The notes under the pieces: model-generated
The model's database searches: none
What the model saw: only the letters and a program-made list of their open reading frames with translations
What the model was told of the DNA's origin: nothing
Source: Nitrosopumilales archaeon
GTDB lineage: Archaea > Thermoproteota > Nitrososphaeria > Nitrososphaerales > Nitrosopumilaceae
DNA: 38,395 nt
Assembly (NCBI GenBank): GCA_016276965.1
Contig: JADNRU010000008.1
Coordinates: forward strand, 1-38,395
Direction: 5' to 3'
Part shown: positions 1-8,040 of the stretch, one piece after another
Layout: each line of letters starts with the position of its first letter
Numbering within the stretch: position 1 is the first letter of the stretch
Program-made: the position numbers and the translations under genes

Positions 1-407
1 CCAGTGGTATTGGTATGAGAGTCGCCCCCTACATACACCTCTCCAGGTAAAACCAAAGCTTCTTCATGGGATAGAGTATGGCAAATTCCATACTGACCCA
101 TTCCATATTTAAAATGACGTTCTATTCCGTATTGTTTTGTAAAGTTTGATAGTTTTACAATGTTTTCTGCTGATACTTTTTCAGCTGAAGGAACAAAATG
201 ATCCTCAGCTACCCAAACCTTGGAAGGATCATGAAGCTTCTCAACACTGATTTCTCCTTCTTTTTTTAGTTTATCAAATACCTTGATTACACCAGGACCT
301 GACACATCATGAAGCATTATCTTATCTACTTTAGCAAATATTATCTCACCTGGCTCTAGCTTTGACTTGCCTGAACCTCGTGCAAGAATCTTTTCTGTTA
401 TGTTCAT
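1..407 (-). CDS. leuC: 3-isopropylmalate dehydratase / homoaconitase-type large subunit, 3'-truncated by window edge
   Basis: The first 135 codons of an aconitase-superfamily large subunit are present; the rest lies beyond base 1. The N-terminus reads MNITEKILARGSGK, which is typical of archaeal LeuC/HacA-type proteins. A GGDSHTNTTG motif, the aconitase-family active-site loop (usually G[GT]DSHT), sits just before the window edge. The family isomerises 2-hydroxyacids such as isopropylmalate, homocitrate or citrate, using a [4Fe-4S] cluster whose cysteines would lie in the missing part. A TATA-like box at 430-438 is about 26 nt upstream of the ATG at 407, so the mRNA is probably leaderless. 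The gene is divergent from cofE. Substrate cannot be decided from this fragment; leucine biosynthesis is the most likely role. Confidence 0.8.
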   Translation of the reverse strand, partial: MNITEKILARGSGKSKLEPGEIIFAKVDKIMLHDVSGPGVIKVFDKLKKEGEISVEKLHDPSKVWVAEDHFVPSAEKVSAENIVKLSNFTKQYGIERHFKYGMGQYGICHTLSHEEALVLPGEVYVGGDSHTNTT

Positions 408-429
408 AATCAAAATCGCTTTTTCTTAA

Positions 430-458
430 GATTAAAAGCTTTTCAGAAGAATAAATAG
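430..458. promoter_or_regulatory. Divergent promoters for leuC-like gene and cofE
   Basis: Two TATA-like boxes face away from each other in the 75-nt gap. On the minus strand TTTTAATC (430-438) is about 26 nt upstream of the ATG at 407. On the plus strand ATAAATAG (451-458) is about 28 nt upstream of the GTG at 483. Both spacings suit leaderless or near-leaderless archaeal transcripts. Confidence 0.5.
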
Positions 459-482
459 AGAGATTAAACATTTGGCAATAAA

Positions 483-1253
483 GTGTCCTTAACAGTATCT
501 GCAATTTCATCAGAAAGAAAAGAAGGCAGCTTTGACCTATTCGAAGAAATTGTAAAAACACTTGATAAAAACAAATTCAGAGTTGAAAACGGTGACATTT
601 TAGTAGTATCAAGCAAGTACATTTCAAATTCACAAGGAAGACTAGTTGATATGAAAAACGTTCAAGCTTCAAAAGATAGTTCTGCTATTTCAAACAAATT
701 TCAAATTAAACCACAAATAGCCGAAGTCATTTTGCGCGAATCAGATGTAGTTTTTGGTGGAATTTCAGGATTTGTTATCACTTCATCTGATAACATTTTA
801 GCACCTAATGCGGGAATTGACAAATCAAACACAAAGAAAGGAAGACTGATTCTTTATCCAGATGATTCGTATCTTATTGCAGAACAACTACGTCGAAAGT
901 TTTTCTTAAAATTTTTCGTAAACGTTGGCATTATCATTGTAGATAGTAGATTGATGCCCTCAAGAGTTGGAACAACAGGAGTTGCAATTGCATGTGCAGG
1001 AATGGAACCAATTAAAGACATGCGAGCACAAAAGGATCTTAATGGCAATCCACTAAAGGTTACATTTCAAGCAGTAGCTGATAATTTAGCATCAATTGCA
1101 AATCACAAAATGGGTGAAGGCTCTGAATCAAAACCATTTGCCATAGTCAGAAATTCAGGAGCAAAGCTAACTAACAGAAAAATAAATCCAAATGAGATGG
1201 CAATTTCTCATGACCTGTGCGTGTATGTTCGCGGTTTGAAAAATTCTAATTAA
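483..1253 (+). CDS. cofE: Coenzyme F420-0:L-glutamate ligase
   Basis: CofE adds glutamate residues to coenzyme F420-0 in a GTP-dependent reaction to make polyglutamylated F420, a deazaflavin redox cofactor. The 256-aa length fits the single-domain archaeal enzyme. Family signatures are VVSSKYIS (41-48) followed by QGR, NAGIDKSN (109-116), and DSR...RVGTTGVAIACAG (154-173), which form the nucleotide and metal site. The start is a GTG; no better ATG lies upstream before the opposing leuC-like gene, and the TATA at 451-458 fits it. The gene stands alone, with unknown proteins following, so there is no visible F420 operon here. Confidence 0.92.
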   Translation: MSLTVSAISSERKEGSFDLFEEIVKTLDKNKFRVENGDILVVSSKYISNSQGRLVDMKNVQASKDSSAISNKFQIKPQIAEVILRESDVVFGGISGFVITSSDNILAPNAGIDKSNTKKGRLILYPDDSYLIAEQLRRKFFLKFFVNVGIIIVDSRLMPSRVGTTGVAIACAGMEPIKDMRAQKDLNGNPLKVTFQAVADNLASIANHKMGEGSESKPFAIVRNSGAKLTNRKINPNEMAISHDLCVYVRGLKNSN

Positions 1254-1338
1254 TATATAAAAAAAGAAAAGTGCAGACTTGGATTGTTAAAGAAAAAGTT
1301 GCACCCATTTAAATAGAAGGTTTCAAAAGCTCATTTTC

Positions 1339-1890
1339 ATGGAGTATCTGACAAGCTACCCAAAAACAATATCATTCTTTGATGGCCTCAGAGATAAAAT
1401 AACTGCAGATAGTAAGGAGGGAGTAGAGCAGCTCACCCTAGTAGTAAAAAAGAATGTAGATGAGCTAATGAAAATATTTTCAAAAGAAGGTTTTACTAAA
1501 GTAAAGTTTGAGCACAAACATCCATTTCAGATTGGAAACGGATTATCACTAAAGCTAAAAAAACCATGGGAGATGCACGTCAGACTAGTCGATATGAAAA
1601 AAGGACTAATTGCCATTCAAGCCGAAGTCGAAGTATCAAGAGACTATCTACAGCATCTATTCTGTCAAAGGACTCCGGTAATTTACGAAATGGAATCACT
1701 ATTAAAAAAGCATCAAATTGATTACAAAATTTGGAATAATAGAATCAAAAAGTATATCAATTCCGTATTAGATAACTACAAAATTAAGCTAGCTACCCCA
1801 AATATTCCAGTTTTTGCATGGAAGCCTATGGTATATGTGATAGCAACAGTTAGCACAATTTATCTTTGGAAGTACATCCAAACAATTTAG
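1339..1890 (+). CDS. Unknown protein with C-terminal membrane anchor
   Basis: I do not recognise the family. The 183-aa protein is mainly basic and soluble, and ends in a single hydrophobic segment (about residues 161-179) followed by only a few residues, so it looks tail-anchored with its bulk in the cytoplasm. The ATG at 1339 is about 27 nt downstream of a TATA-like ATTTAAAT (1307-1314), supporting this start and a leaderless mRNA. Its last four bases overlap the 3' end of the opposing ribbon-helix-helix gene. The hydrophobic tail and clean promoter support a real gene; function is not inferred. Confidence 0.7.
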   Translation: MEYLTSYPKTISFFDGLRDKITADSKEGVEQLTLVVKKNVDELMKIFSKEGFTKVKFEHKHPFQIGNGLSLKLKKPWEMHVRLVDMKKGLIAIQAEVEVSRDYLQHLFCQRTPVIYEMESLLKKHQIDYKIWNNRIKKYINSVLDNYKIKLATPNIPVFAWKPMVYVIATVSTIYLWKYIQTI

Positions 1891-2048
1891 GAATTATAAT
1901 CTCCATTATCTAGTGCAGATTTTAGTAATTGATTTAACACTTGGGAAAAGCTAATTGACTTGTTTTGCTTGGTAATTCTTTGAGCCTGAATGGTTCTAAT
2001 CTTGCTCTCTAGTGTTTCATCAAGTGTGATAGTAATTCGCTTAATCAT
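1887..2048 (-). CDS. Small ribbon-helix-helix DNA-binding protein (53 aa)
   Basis: Translation gives a 53-residue protein starting MIKRITITLDETLESKI. A short beta-strand rich in alternating hydrophobic residues (RITITLD) is followed by two helices, the second being SFSQVLNQLLKSAL. This is the layout of CopG/Arc/MetJ-type repressors, which dimerise and read DNA through the paired strands. It could be a transcription factor or an antitoxin, but no toxin gene adjoins it. No convincing TATA box was seen upstream of 2048. It converges on the tail-anchored protein gene with a 4-nt overlap. Confidence 0.75.
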   Translation of the reverse strand: MIKRITITLDETLESKIRTIQAQRITKQNKSISFSQVLNQLLKSALDNGDYNS

Positions 2049-2200
2049 TTAACATCGTCACCAGTTGTGATGGTACTCGAAATCATTTGTACCTACGTAT
2101 CTCCAAATTGAACAAGCTGTAGCCAGATTCTTTAAAAAAACAACAAAAAAGGACATTATTGCTCGGAGGTTTTAATTACAGTTTTCAAGCTGTAGATTTG

Positions 2201-2737
2201 ATGAGTCAAGAAACACTAGTTACTCATCTCAAATATTATGGAATTTCTCCATGGGAAATTGAGGTAATTTATGGAATATTCAAGGATAGATTCCTAGTTG
2301 AGCAGGAAGAAACAGAACAAACTAATCCTGATTTTGTTAGTTTGCTTGATATTCCCATTCCGCTTTTGTTTAATGAAGAATTTTTCAGATGGTTTGACTA
2401 TAAAAGATGGGATAAGGTAAAATTCATTTTCAAGGAAATGAAAAGAAGACGAGGTAGTGGAAAAGCAATAAAAATTGAAGTAAGTTTTTTGGGAAACCCC
2501 AAAATTAAATTCGTTTTAGATTCTGAAGACAGGACATGGTTTAACAATGCAGTAGAGAAAATTGATTTTGTATTAGAATTGCTTCCGTACCATTTAGATC
2601 CTACAAAATTACCTAGAGATGTATCTGAAGTCATATACAGTTTTGATACAAAGGCTGCTCGTTGGAGAATAAATACTGCACAAGTTAATGATAAAGAATT
2701 TGTATTTTCAAATAATGGTTGGAAAATGATTACTTGA
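2201..2737 (+). CDS. Unknown protein, 178 aa
   Basis: The protein has no motif I recognise. It starts MSQETLVTHLKYYGISPWE and contains a basic stretch KEMKRRRGSGKAIKIEV near residue 80, but no membrane segment or signal peptide. The ATG at 2201 was chosen over an upstream in-frame TTG at 2159 because a TATA-like TTTTAATTA (2170-2178) lies about 26 nt before it. Its 3' end overlaps the opposing gene by 8 nt. It is probably a lineage-specific cytoplasmic protein. Confidence 0.65.
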   Translation: MSQETLVTHLKYYGISPWEIEVIYGIFKDRFLVEQEETEQTNPDFVSLLDIPIPLLFNEEFFRWFDYKRWDKVKFIFKEMKRRRGSGKAIKIEVSFLGNPKIKFVLDSEDRTWFNNAVEKIDFVLELLPYHLDPTKLPRDVSEVIYSFDTKAARWRINTAQVNDKEFVFSNNGWKMIT

Positions 2738-3164
2738 GATCTTTTTCCAAGGGTTCAAGTAAGGCATGTAGTTCTTTGTATTTTGTTTCTATAAATGTTA
2801 GTGAGTCTTGGAGTTTTTTTGATTTACCATACTTGTATCTGATTAATTCACGATGATGCCAAAAGTTTTTTCCTTCTCCAACTGAAATTGTTGTAAAATA
2901 ATCAGCGCCTTTGAGCGAGTCAGGAACTTTAATGGAATAAGGGAATAATAGTTCAACAATAAACCATTCATCTCCATCAGGATAGTCAGAACCAGTATCA
3001 ATATCAAAAAAAATATGCAGTAGTTTAGATTGCATTAAACCGTCATCATGGATGGTAGGATGTTTTACATTTGATTTTTTAAAATCAAGGTTAAGAAGTT
3101 CTGGTTCAAAGTATCCTTTGATAATAGATTTACGAAAAATTTTGTTAACTTCAGTAATATTCAA
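2730..3164 (-). CDS. Unknown protein, 144 aa
   Basis: This is a soluble, mixed-charge protein without signal peptide or membrane segment and with no family that I recognise. The start is a TTG (MNITEVNKIF); the next in-frame Met is about 43 codons in and would remove a well-formed N-terminal region. A TATA-like element (3192-3200) precedes it, and the 8-bp palindrome TTCGCGAA (3179-3186) lies between that element and the start. It converges on the 178-aa gene with an 8-nt overlap. Confidence 0.65.
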   Translation of the reverse strand: MNITEVNKIFRKSIIKGYFEPELLNLDFKKSNVKHPTIHDDGLMQSKLLHIFFDIDTGSDYPDGDEWFIVELLFPYSIKVPDSLKGADYFTTISVGEGKNFWHHRELIRYKYGKSKKLQDSLTFIETKYKELHALLEPLEKDLK

Positions 3165-3178
3165 TGATAACGTTAGCT

Positions 3179-3186
3179 TTCGCGAA
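3179..3186. promoter_or_regulatory. TTCGCGAA palindrome near promoter
   Basis: A perfect 8-bp palindrome rich in CpG in an AT-rich intergenic gap. It sits between the TATA-like CTAATAATC at 3192-3200 and the TTG start of the 144-aa gene, a position where a repressor would block transcription. It may also be chance. Confidence 0.25.
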
Positions 3187-3226
3187 CCTTGCTAATAATC
3201 ATTAGGTCGTAACAGTAGATTTAGTG

Positions 3227-4189
3227 CTATACTTCTAACGAATCTAAAATTTTAGAAACATCTGTGATGGGTTTTCCATTTGCAGAAATTCTCTGTAAGG
3301 CTGGCGGGTTTTCAACATAGTTTGGAATTTTGTCCTTAATCCTGCCTCTATAAGGCGTAATAATCTCGTTTTTGTAAAATACCCCCGTTGGAATTTTGTT
3401 TCCCCATTCAAGCGATTTAATTAATGCTTGAGATAATTTTTCGTCTAATTCGGCTTCATCTTCATAATGTACGACAGGATCAAACCCAGTTTCTTCTAAT
3501 TTGTAAATTCTTGGTCGTGGTTTTTCTGAAGAGTCTGTGCTTTCAACACCAGCATACCAATCTCTTGTGTTAATGTCATTATATGTTGGACATGGTTGTA
3601 AAACATCTAAAAATGCAAGACCATCGTGCTTTATGGCAGCTACTATCAAATCTTTTAGTTGTCGTACATCATAAGAATAAGCACGTGCAACAAAAGTAAA
3701 GCCACTAGCTACTGCTAAACCAATTGGGTTAACATTATAGTTTGTGTTAGGTGTTGGTAAGGATTTTGTTTGTTCACCCAATTTCAGAGTAGGAGAGGCT
3801 TGACCTTTTGTTAGGCCATACACACCGTTATCAAATATGATATAAGTCATGTCTACATTTCTTCTTCCTGCTGCAACAAAGTGGCCTGCTCCAATTCCCA
3901 AGCCATCACCATCGCCACCTGCAGCTACAATTGTTAATTCAGGATTTGCAATCTTTGCTCCTTGTGCAAATGGAAGAACTCTTCCATGTAAAGTGTGAAT
4001 TCCATACACATTGATAAAATGTGATGTTTTTCCAGAACACCCAATTCCTGAAAAGATTGCAGCTTTGTGTCTTGGTATTTGCATTTCAGCTAGTGCCATT
4101 TGAATTGCATTTTCTATACCAAAATCTCCACATCCAGGACACCAATCATTATGAAATTCTGTTTTGTAATCAGAAAGCTTAAGCGCCAT
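3227..4189 (-). CDS. 2-oxoacid:ferredoxin oxidoreductase, beta subunit (TPP-binding)
   Basis: This is the thiamine-diphosphate subunit of an enzyme that oxidatively decarboxylates a 2-oxoacid to acyl-CoA and passes electrons to ferredoxin, or runs in reverse as a carboxylase. The CPGCGDFG near the N-terminus, GIGCSGK and the later QPCPTY supply four cysteines for one [4Fe-4S] cluster, as in two-subunit archaeal enzymes. [10 protein letters not shown] followed by a downstream [12 protein letters not shown] forms the TPP/Mg site. Length (320 aa) is normal. It overlaps the alpha gene by 11 nt, so the two are translated together. Substrate (pyruvate or 2-oxoglutarate) cannot be settled by sequence reading alone. 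Confidence 0.93.
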   Translation of the reverse strand: MALKLSDYKTEFHNDWCPGCGDFGIENAIQMALAEMQIPRHKAAIFSGIGCSGKTSHFINVYGIHTLHGRVLPFAQGAKIANPELTIVAAGGDGDGLGIGAGHFVAAGRRNVDMTYIIFDNGVYGLTKGQASPTLKLGEQTKSLPTPNTNYNVNPIGLAVASGFTFVARAYSYDVRQLKDLIVAAIKHDGLAFLDVLQPCPTYNDINTRDWYAGVESTDSSEKPRPRIYKLEETGFDPVVHYEDEAELDEKLSQALIKSLEWGNKIPTGVFYKNEIITPYRGRIKDKIPNYVENPPALQRISANGKPITDVSKILDSLEV

Positions 4190-6098
4190 GAGTTAATACC
4201 TCTCTTTTGTCAGCTTTGTTTTCTAAAATTTTTTTCAATGAATCATAAATTTCTGTACTAGTCATTGCTCTTCCAGTGTATTTCAAAATATAGTAATCAA
4301 CATCTTTTCCAGTATTTTGTTTGAACAAAGAACCAAGCTGACCCGTATGATTTGCTTCTACATCTATGATTGTTTTTGCATCCTTTAGAAGAGATTTTAC
4401 TAATTCAGATGGAAACGGATGAAGTAATTTTAACTGCAGAAACCCAACATTGAGGTTCTCTTTTTTTAGCATTTCAATTGCATCTAAAATGGGTCCTTTT
4501 GTTGAACCCCAGCTAATGATACAATGCTCATAAACACCGTATGATACCACTTGGTCTTCTTGTGGAATATTTTTGAGAATGTATTCTAGTCTAGATAGTC
4601 GTTTATCCATCATTTGGACTCGGCATACTGGGTCTTCTGAGATATGCCCGTATTCGTCTCTTTCATCACCAGTATTCCAAAAGATTCCTTTTTCTAAACC
4701 AAGTTTTGATCTAGGAGATATTCCATCTTCTGTTTGCTCAAATCTTTTGTAATCTTCGGTTTCGATTCTGTCAAGTAACTTACCTCTATCAATTGTAACT
4801 TTCTCAGGATCAAATCTTTTGCAGGTAATAACAGAGCTTGCAATGAACTTGTCAAGCATGTGAATTACAGGAACTTGGTAAACATCAGAATAATTGAAAC
4901 AATTTGCTGTATCATAAAAGCTCTCTTCAATATCACCTGATGCATAAACTATTCGTGGAAATTCTCCGTGACCTGCATTTATTGCAAACAAAAGATCATC
5001 TTGTCCATGTCGTGTTGGAAGACCAGTAGAAGGACCACTTCTCTGATATAGTGTAATTACAATTGGGACTTCATTAATTCCTGCCCATCCCAAGGTTTCA
5101 GCCATCAAAGAAAAACCTGGACCAGAGGTACAAGTAGATGAACGTGTCCCTGTAAGAGCGCCACCTATAGTCATTCCCAAGGCAGAAATTTCGTCTTCTG
5201 TCTGAATAACTACGGTAGAGCCAGGTCTGTCTTCTTTAATTTCCAATATTTCATTTGATTCTAAATAAACGCACTCATCAGATGCAGGTGTTATAGGATA
5301 ATATGGTTGGAATCTACAACCAGACACCATTTTACCAATAGCTGTTCCTTGATGTCCTTGCACTAAGATGGTGTGTGGTTCTTTTTTACCACCGTTAAGT
5401 GAAAACTTGGTTTTTTCAAATTTTGCTGTTGCATAATTGTATGCATAGGTAGCCGCTTGCTTGTTGATTTCAGCAATTTTTGGTTTTTTAGAAAAAATTG
5501 ATTCTATTGAATTTAAAAGTGATTCAGGAGGCATGCCTAAAAATCCTAAAGACAAAGAAACGCCAAGCACGTTAAACATCCTAATCATTCCTTTTAGTTT
5601 TGGATTGTTAGTTTCTTCAGCTACGCTTGATAGTATTCCTCTAAATGATACAGGGTATAGCTTTACGCCTTTTTCTTTAACGTATTCCAATACTCCAGAA
5701 ATTGAAAATTCTTTGTTCTTGGATTCAAGTAATTTTTCTAATCTTGATTTAAAGTAATTATCTAAAGAAGGAACTTCGTCAGTTTTTGTCTTGGAAAGAT
5801 CAGAATCATAAATTATTGCCCCGCCTTTGGTTACTTCATCTGCATGCCTAAAAATTGTTTCAGCGTCGTATGATACCATTACTGAAACATCGTTTACATT
5901 GGATCTGATTGTTTTATCTGAAACTCTAACTACAAAATAGCTGTGTTCTCCTTTGATATTTGAATAAAATTCTCTTTTCCCAAAAACTTGATAACCCATT
6001 GCTGCACAAACACGCGAAAAAATATTTGCGCCAGATTCAACACCGCTACCTTGTGGTCCTCCTATTAACCAACTAAGATCAACTGTTTCCACAAACAA
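4179..6098 (-). CDS. 2-oxoacid:ferredoxin oxidoreductase, alpha subunit (fused gamma-alpha)
   Basis: The 639-aa subunit carries an N-terminal gamma domain (about 1-200, with [15 protein letters not shown]) fused to the alpha pyrimidine-binding domain. The substrate/CoA loop YPITPASDE is the hallmark of this family, and the C-terminal domain II follows. It pairs with the beta subunit as a heterodimer. Two starts are possible: TTG at 6098 (MFVETVDL, preceded by AAAGG about 4 nt upstream) and GTG at 6092. A 44-nt gap separates it from an upstream 8-cysteine microprotein on the same strand, so all three are likely one transcript. Confidence 0.93.
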   Translation of the reverse strand: MFVETVDLSWLIGGPQGSGVESGANIFSRVCAAMGYQVFGKREFYSNIKGEHSYFVVRVSDKTIRSNVNDVSVMVSYDAETIFRHADEVTKGGAIIYDSDLSKTKTDEVPSLDNYFKSRLEKLLESKNKEFSISGVLEYVKEKGVKLYPVSFRGILSSVAEETNNPKLKGMIRMFNVLGVSLSLGFLGMPPESLLNSIESIFSKKPKIAEINKQAATYAYNYATAKFEKTKFSLNGGKKEPHTILVQGHQGTAIGKMVSGCRFQPYYPITPASDECVYLESNEILEIKEDRPGSTVVIQTEDEISALGMTIGGALTGTRSSTCTSGPGFSLMAETLGWAGINEVPIVITLYQRSGPSTGLPTRHGQDDLLFAINAGHGEFPRIVYASGDIEESFYDTANCFNYSDVYQVPVIHMLDKFIASSVITCKRFDPEKVTIDRGKLLDRIETEDYKRFEQTEDGISPRSKLGLEKGIFWNTGDERDEYGHISEDPVCRVQMMDKRLSRLEYILKNIPQEDQVVSYGVYEHCIISWGSTKGPILDAIEMLKKENLNVGFLQLKLLHPFPSELVKSLLKDAKTIIDVEANHTGQLGSLFKQNTGKDVDYYILKYTGRAMTSTEIYDSLKKILENKADKREVLTHGA

Positions 6099-6142
6099 TC
6101 TGCCTTTCTATTGGTTATTAATAATGTGTTTGCCAAATAATA

Positions 6143-6292
6143 CTAACCACCAGTTGCAGCATCAAATAACGCGCATTCACATTTGTCACGCTCTCCACAA
6201 TAAGGACAAACACAAACACATTTTTCAAGAGGATTTGCACAATCTACACAAATGGCAAATTCCTCAGTGTTATTTAGATCGTCTGAACCCAT
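6143..6292 (-). CDS. Cysteine-rich microprotein (49 aa) upstream of the oxidoreductase operon
   Basis: Direct translation gives a 49-residue protein, MGSDDLNNTEEF followed by eight cysteines in 26 residues: CVDC, then KCVCVCPYC, then KCEC. The spacing suits two zinc sites or an iron-sulfur site; sequence alone does not decide. The ATG at 6292 lies about 26 nt from the centre of TTTATAAG, supporting a leaderless mRNA. Its stop is 44 nt before the oxidoreductase alpha gene, so the products are probably co-expressed. It may be a small metal-binding accessory or simply a co-transcribed zinc protein. I do not recognise a named family. Confidence 0.75.
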   Translation of the reverse strand: MGSDDLNNTEEFAICVDCANPLEKCVCVCPYCGERDKCECALFDAATGG

Positions 6293-6314
6293 CCATTTTT
6301 CCTAGAATAAAATC

Positions 6315-6322
6315 TTATAAAT
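6315..6322. promoter_or_regulatory. TATA box apparently shared by two divergent genes
   Basis: TTATAAAT reads as ATTTATAA on the other strand. Its centre (about 6318) is 26-30 nt from the ATG of the Cys-rich gene at 6292 (minus) and the ATG of the 2-hydroxyacid dehydrogenase at 6348 (plus). No comparably placed second TATA box was found for either gene in the 55-nt gap. Confidence 0.5.
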
Positions 6323-6347
6323 GGTTTGGTGTTGATGCGTAATTTTG

Positions 6348-7328
6348 ATGTCCAAAATCAAACCTAGAAGGATGAAGGTTTTCCTTACAAGAAAACTGCA
6401 TGATTTTTGTATGAAAGAGCTTCAAAGGCATTTTGATATTGAAACCCATTCGGGTCCATTTCCTATACCTAAGAAAAAACTAGTTACCAAAATTAAAGAC
6501 AAAGACGGTTTGATTAGTTTTCCTTACGATACTATAGATAAAGAAGTAATAGAATCAGGAAAGAAACTAAAAACAATTAGTGCATTTAGCGTAGGATACG
6601 ATCACATTGATATAAAATCTGCAAAGAGAAGAAAAATCATCATTGGGTATACTCCTGAAGTTTTAACAATTGCAACAGCTGATCTCACGATTACTTTAAT
6701 TCTTGATATGCTGCGCAGGGTTACTGAAGGAGATAGACTTGTTCGTGCTGGAGGATGGAAGGAGGTTTTTGGTCCAGATACCTATGTTGGGGAAGAAATT
6801 GCTGGAAAAACCTTGGGAATTTTAGGACTAGGTAGAATAGGTAAAATGGTTGCAAAAAAGGCTAAAGTATTTGATATTAAGGTGATTTACCATAACAGAA
6901 AAAAGATTCCACACAAAGACGAGAAAAGCCTTGGTGTAAGATTTGTCTCACTTGATTCGTTGTTTAAAAAAAGCGATATTATTTCAATTCATGTTCCATA
7001 TTCAAAAGAAACTCATGAGTTTGTTAACAAGAAATTAATCAAAAAAATGAAAAAGACTGCATTTTTAGTCAATACAGCTCGTGGAAAAATAATAAAGGAA
7101 AATGATTTGGTTTTAGCTCTAAAGCAAAAAAAAATAGCAGGTGCAGCTTTGGATGTTTTTTATAATGAACCAATTTCAAATAAACATCCTTTAACCAAAC
7201 TCCAAAATGTTGTTTTAGCACCACATATTGGTAGCTCCTCTGTTAAAACAAGAGCCAAGATGGCAGAGCTTACAGTAGATAATCTAAAGCTTGGCATTTT
7301 AGGTAAAAAACCTATTTATTCAGTTTGA
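6348..7328 (+). CDS. D-isomer-specific 2-hydroxyacid dehydrogenase
   Basis: This is an NAD(P)-dependent reductase of a 2-oxoacid to a D-2-hydroxyacid (glyoxylate/hydroxypyruvate reductase or phosphoglycerate dehydrogenase type). The nucleotide fold is marked by LGILGLGRIGKMV. The catalytic Arg is in VNTARGK, the Glu in FYNEP, and the His in APHIGS. After the second beta strand the sequence is YHNRKK rather than an acidic residue, which hints at NADPH preference. There is no C-terminal ACT domain, arguing against a regulated SerA. The ATG at 6348 fits the TATA at 6315-6322; an internal ATG at 6372 (MKVFLTRK) is the alternative. The 3' end overlaps the opposing gene by 9 nt. Confidence 0.9.
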   Translation: MSKIKPRRMKVFLTRKLHDFCMKELQRHFDIETHSGPFPIPKKKLVTKIKDKDGLISFPYDTIDKEVIESGKKLKTISAFSVGYDHIDIKSAKRRKIIIGYTPEVLTIATADLTITLILDMLRRVTEGDRLVRAGGWKEVFGPDTYVGEEIAGKTLGILGLGRIGKMVAKKAKVFDIKVIYHNRKKIPHKDEKSLGVRFVSLDSLFKKSDIISIHVPYSKETHEFVNKKLIKKMKKTAFLVNTARGKIIKENDLVLALKQKKIAGAALDVFYNEPISNKHPLTKLQNVVLAPHIGSSSVKTRAKMAELTVDNLKLGILGKKPIYSV

Positions 7329-7718
7329 TAACTCTTGAACAAATTTTATTGTTTGTTGAGAACCATACTTTTCAAATAAATCGTCGTAAAGTTTTTTTCT
7401 TTGAGGATTGAGATTTAATTTTTCATCGTACATCTTTGCAAATACTGTAGAGAATCGTTTTTCTCCTTCTTTATCGAAAAATCTAATACTGTAACTAGTT
7501 CTATCAGTTCGTTTTTCTTGTACAAATCGTGCTTCTGTAATCAAGCTAGAATCAATATGCATATGACATGGTCCATCATTATCACCAATTGTAATCCATT
7601 TTTCTTTTTGACGAATATTCAAAGAATTACTTCTCATCTCAATTATTGCTCCATCACTTCTAACAATAATTAAAATGTCGTCGATTTTGATTATGTCAGA
7701 AAGAAGATCTTTTAGCAT
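7320..7718 (-). CDS. HutX/ChuX-like (HemS-fold) protein, tentative
   Basis: The 132-aa protein resembles the single-domain heme-carrier proteins HutX/ChuX. It has CHMHID, then ITEARFVQEKRTDRTSYS, a predicted strand IRFFDKEGEKRFSTVF, and a helix with NPQRKKLYDDLFEKYG that matches the 'QFFn.dGea.fkif...L.p.Q...f..L' pattern I know from that family. Members bind heme in the cytoplasm or hand it on. No heme transporter or oxygenase genes adjoin it, so function here is open. The ATG at 7718 follows an AT-rich TATA-like element around 7742-7750. It converges with the dehydrogenase gene. Confidence 0.6.
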   Translation of the reverse strand: MLKDLLSDIIKIDDILIIVRSDGAIIEMRSNSLNIRQKEKWITIGDNDGPCHMHIDSSLITEARFVQEKRTDRTSYSIRFFDKEGEKRFSTVFAKMYDEKLNLNPQRKKLYDDLFEKYGSQQTIKFVQELSN

Positions 7719-7753
7719 GGAAATTATTCTTAAATTAGATAAATAAACTAATG

Positions 7754-8017
7754 CTAAAGTTGAATCAAGTCATCTGGGCTTGATTTTACGCAAGCAGTTC
7801 CAACAGATTTTAGTTCAGTGAATTTTATTTTTCCTTTAGGGATTTTGGCTTCATTTTGGAGAATTTGCAATTTTTCAGATACCCTGTCTTTGTGTTTTAG
7901 GCAGGTAACACCTACCATATATTCATCATTTTCTTCAAGAACTGATATCACAAATTCTGGTGGGTTTACACAATCTTTTCCTTTTTCCTTTACAGAACAA
8001 CGATCCGGTAGCAACAT
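7754..8017 (-). CDS. Unknown small Cys/His protein (87 aa)
   Basis: The protein has no recognised family. It contains RCSVKEKGKDC near the N-terminus and TCLKHKD around residue 60, together a plausible metal-binding set (C-x8-C and C-x2-H), and a short basic helix after it. The ATG at 8017 is preferred to a GTG one codon upstream. It lies 23 nt downstream of the lhgO stop on the same strand, so it may be co-transcribed. Zinc binding is an inference from spacing only. Confidence 0.6.
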   Translation of the reverse strand: MLLPDRCSVKEKGKDCVNPPEFVISVLEENDEYMVGVTCLKHKDRVSEKLQILQNEAKIPKGKIKFTELKSVGTACVKSSPDDLIQL

Positions 8018-8040
8018 CACAAATCAAATTTTAGATGATA

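Noticed and set aside
1887-2048. RHH gene as part of a toxin-antitoxin pair
   Set aside because: Neither neighbour resembles a toxin (no RelE, MazF, PIN or HEPN motif was visible) and the two flanking genes are on the other strand.
6124-6342. Plus-strand open frame of 72 codons
   Set aside because: It lies over the minus-strand Cys-rich gene, whose composition, promoter spacing and operon position are far better supported.
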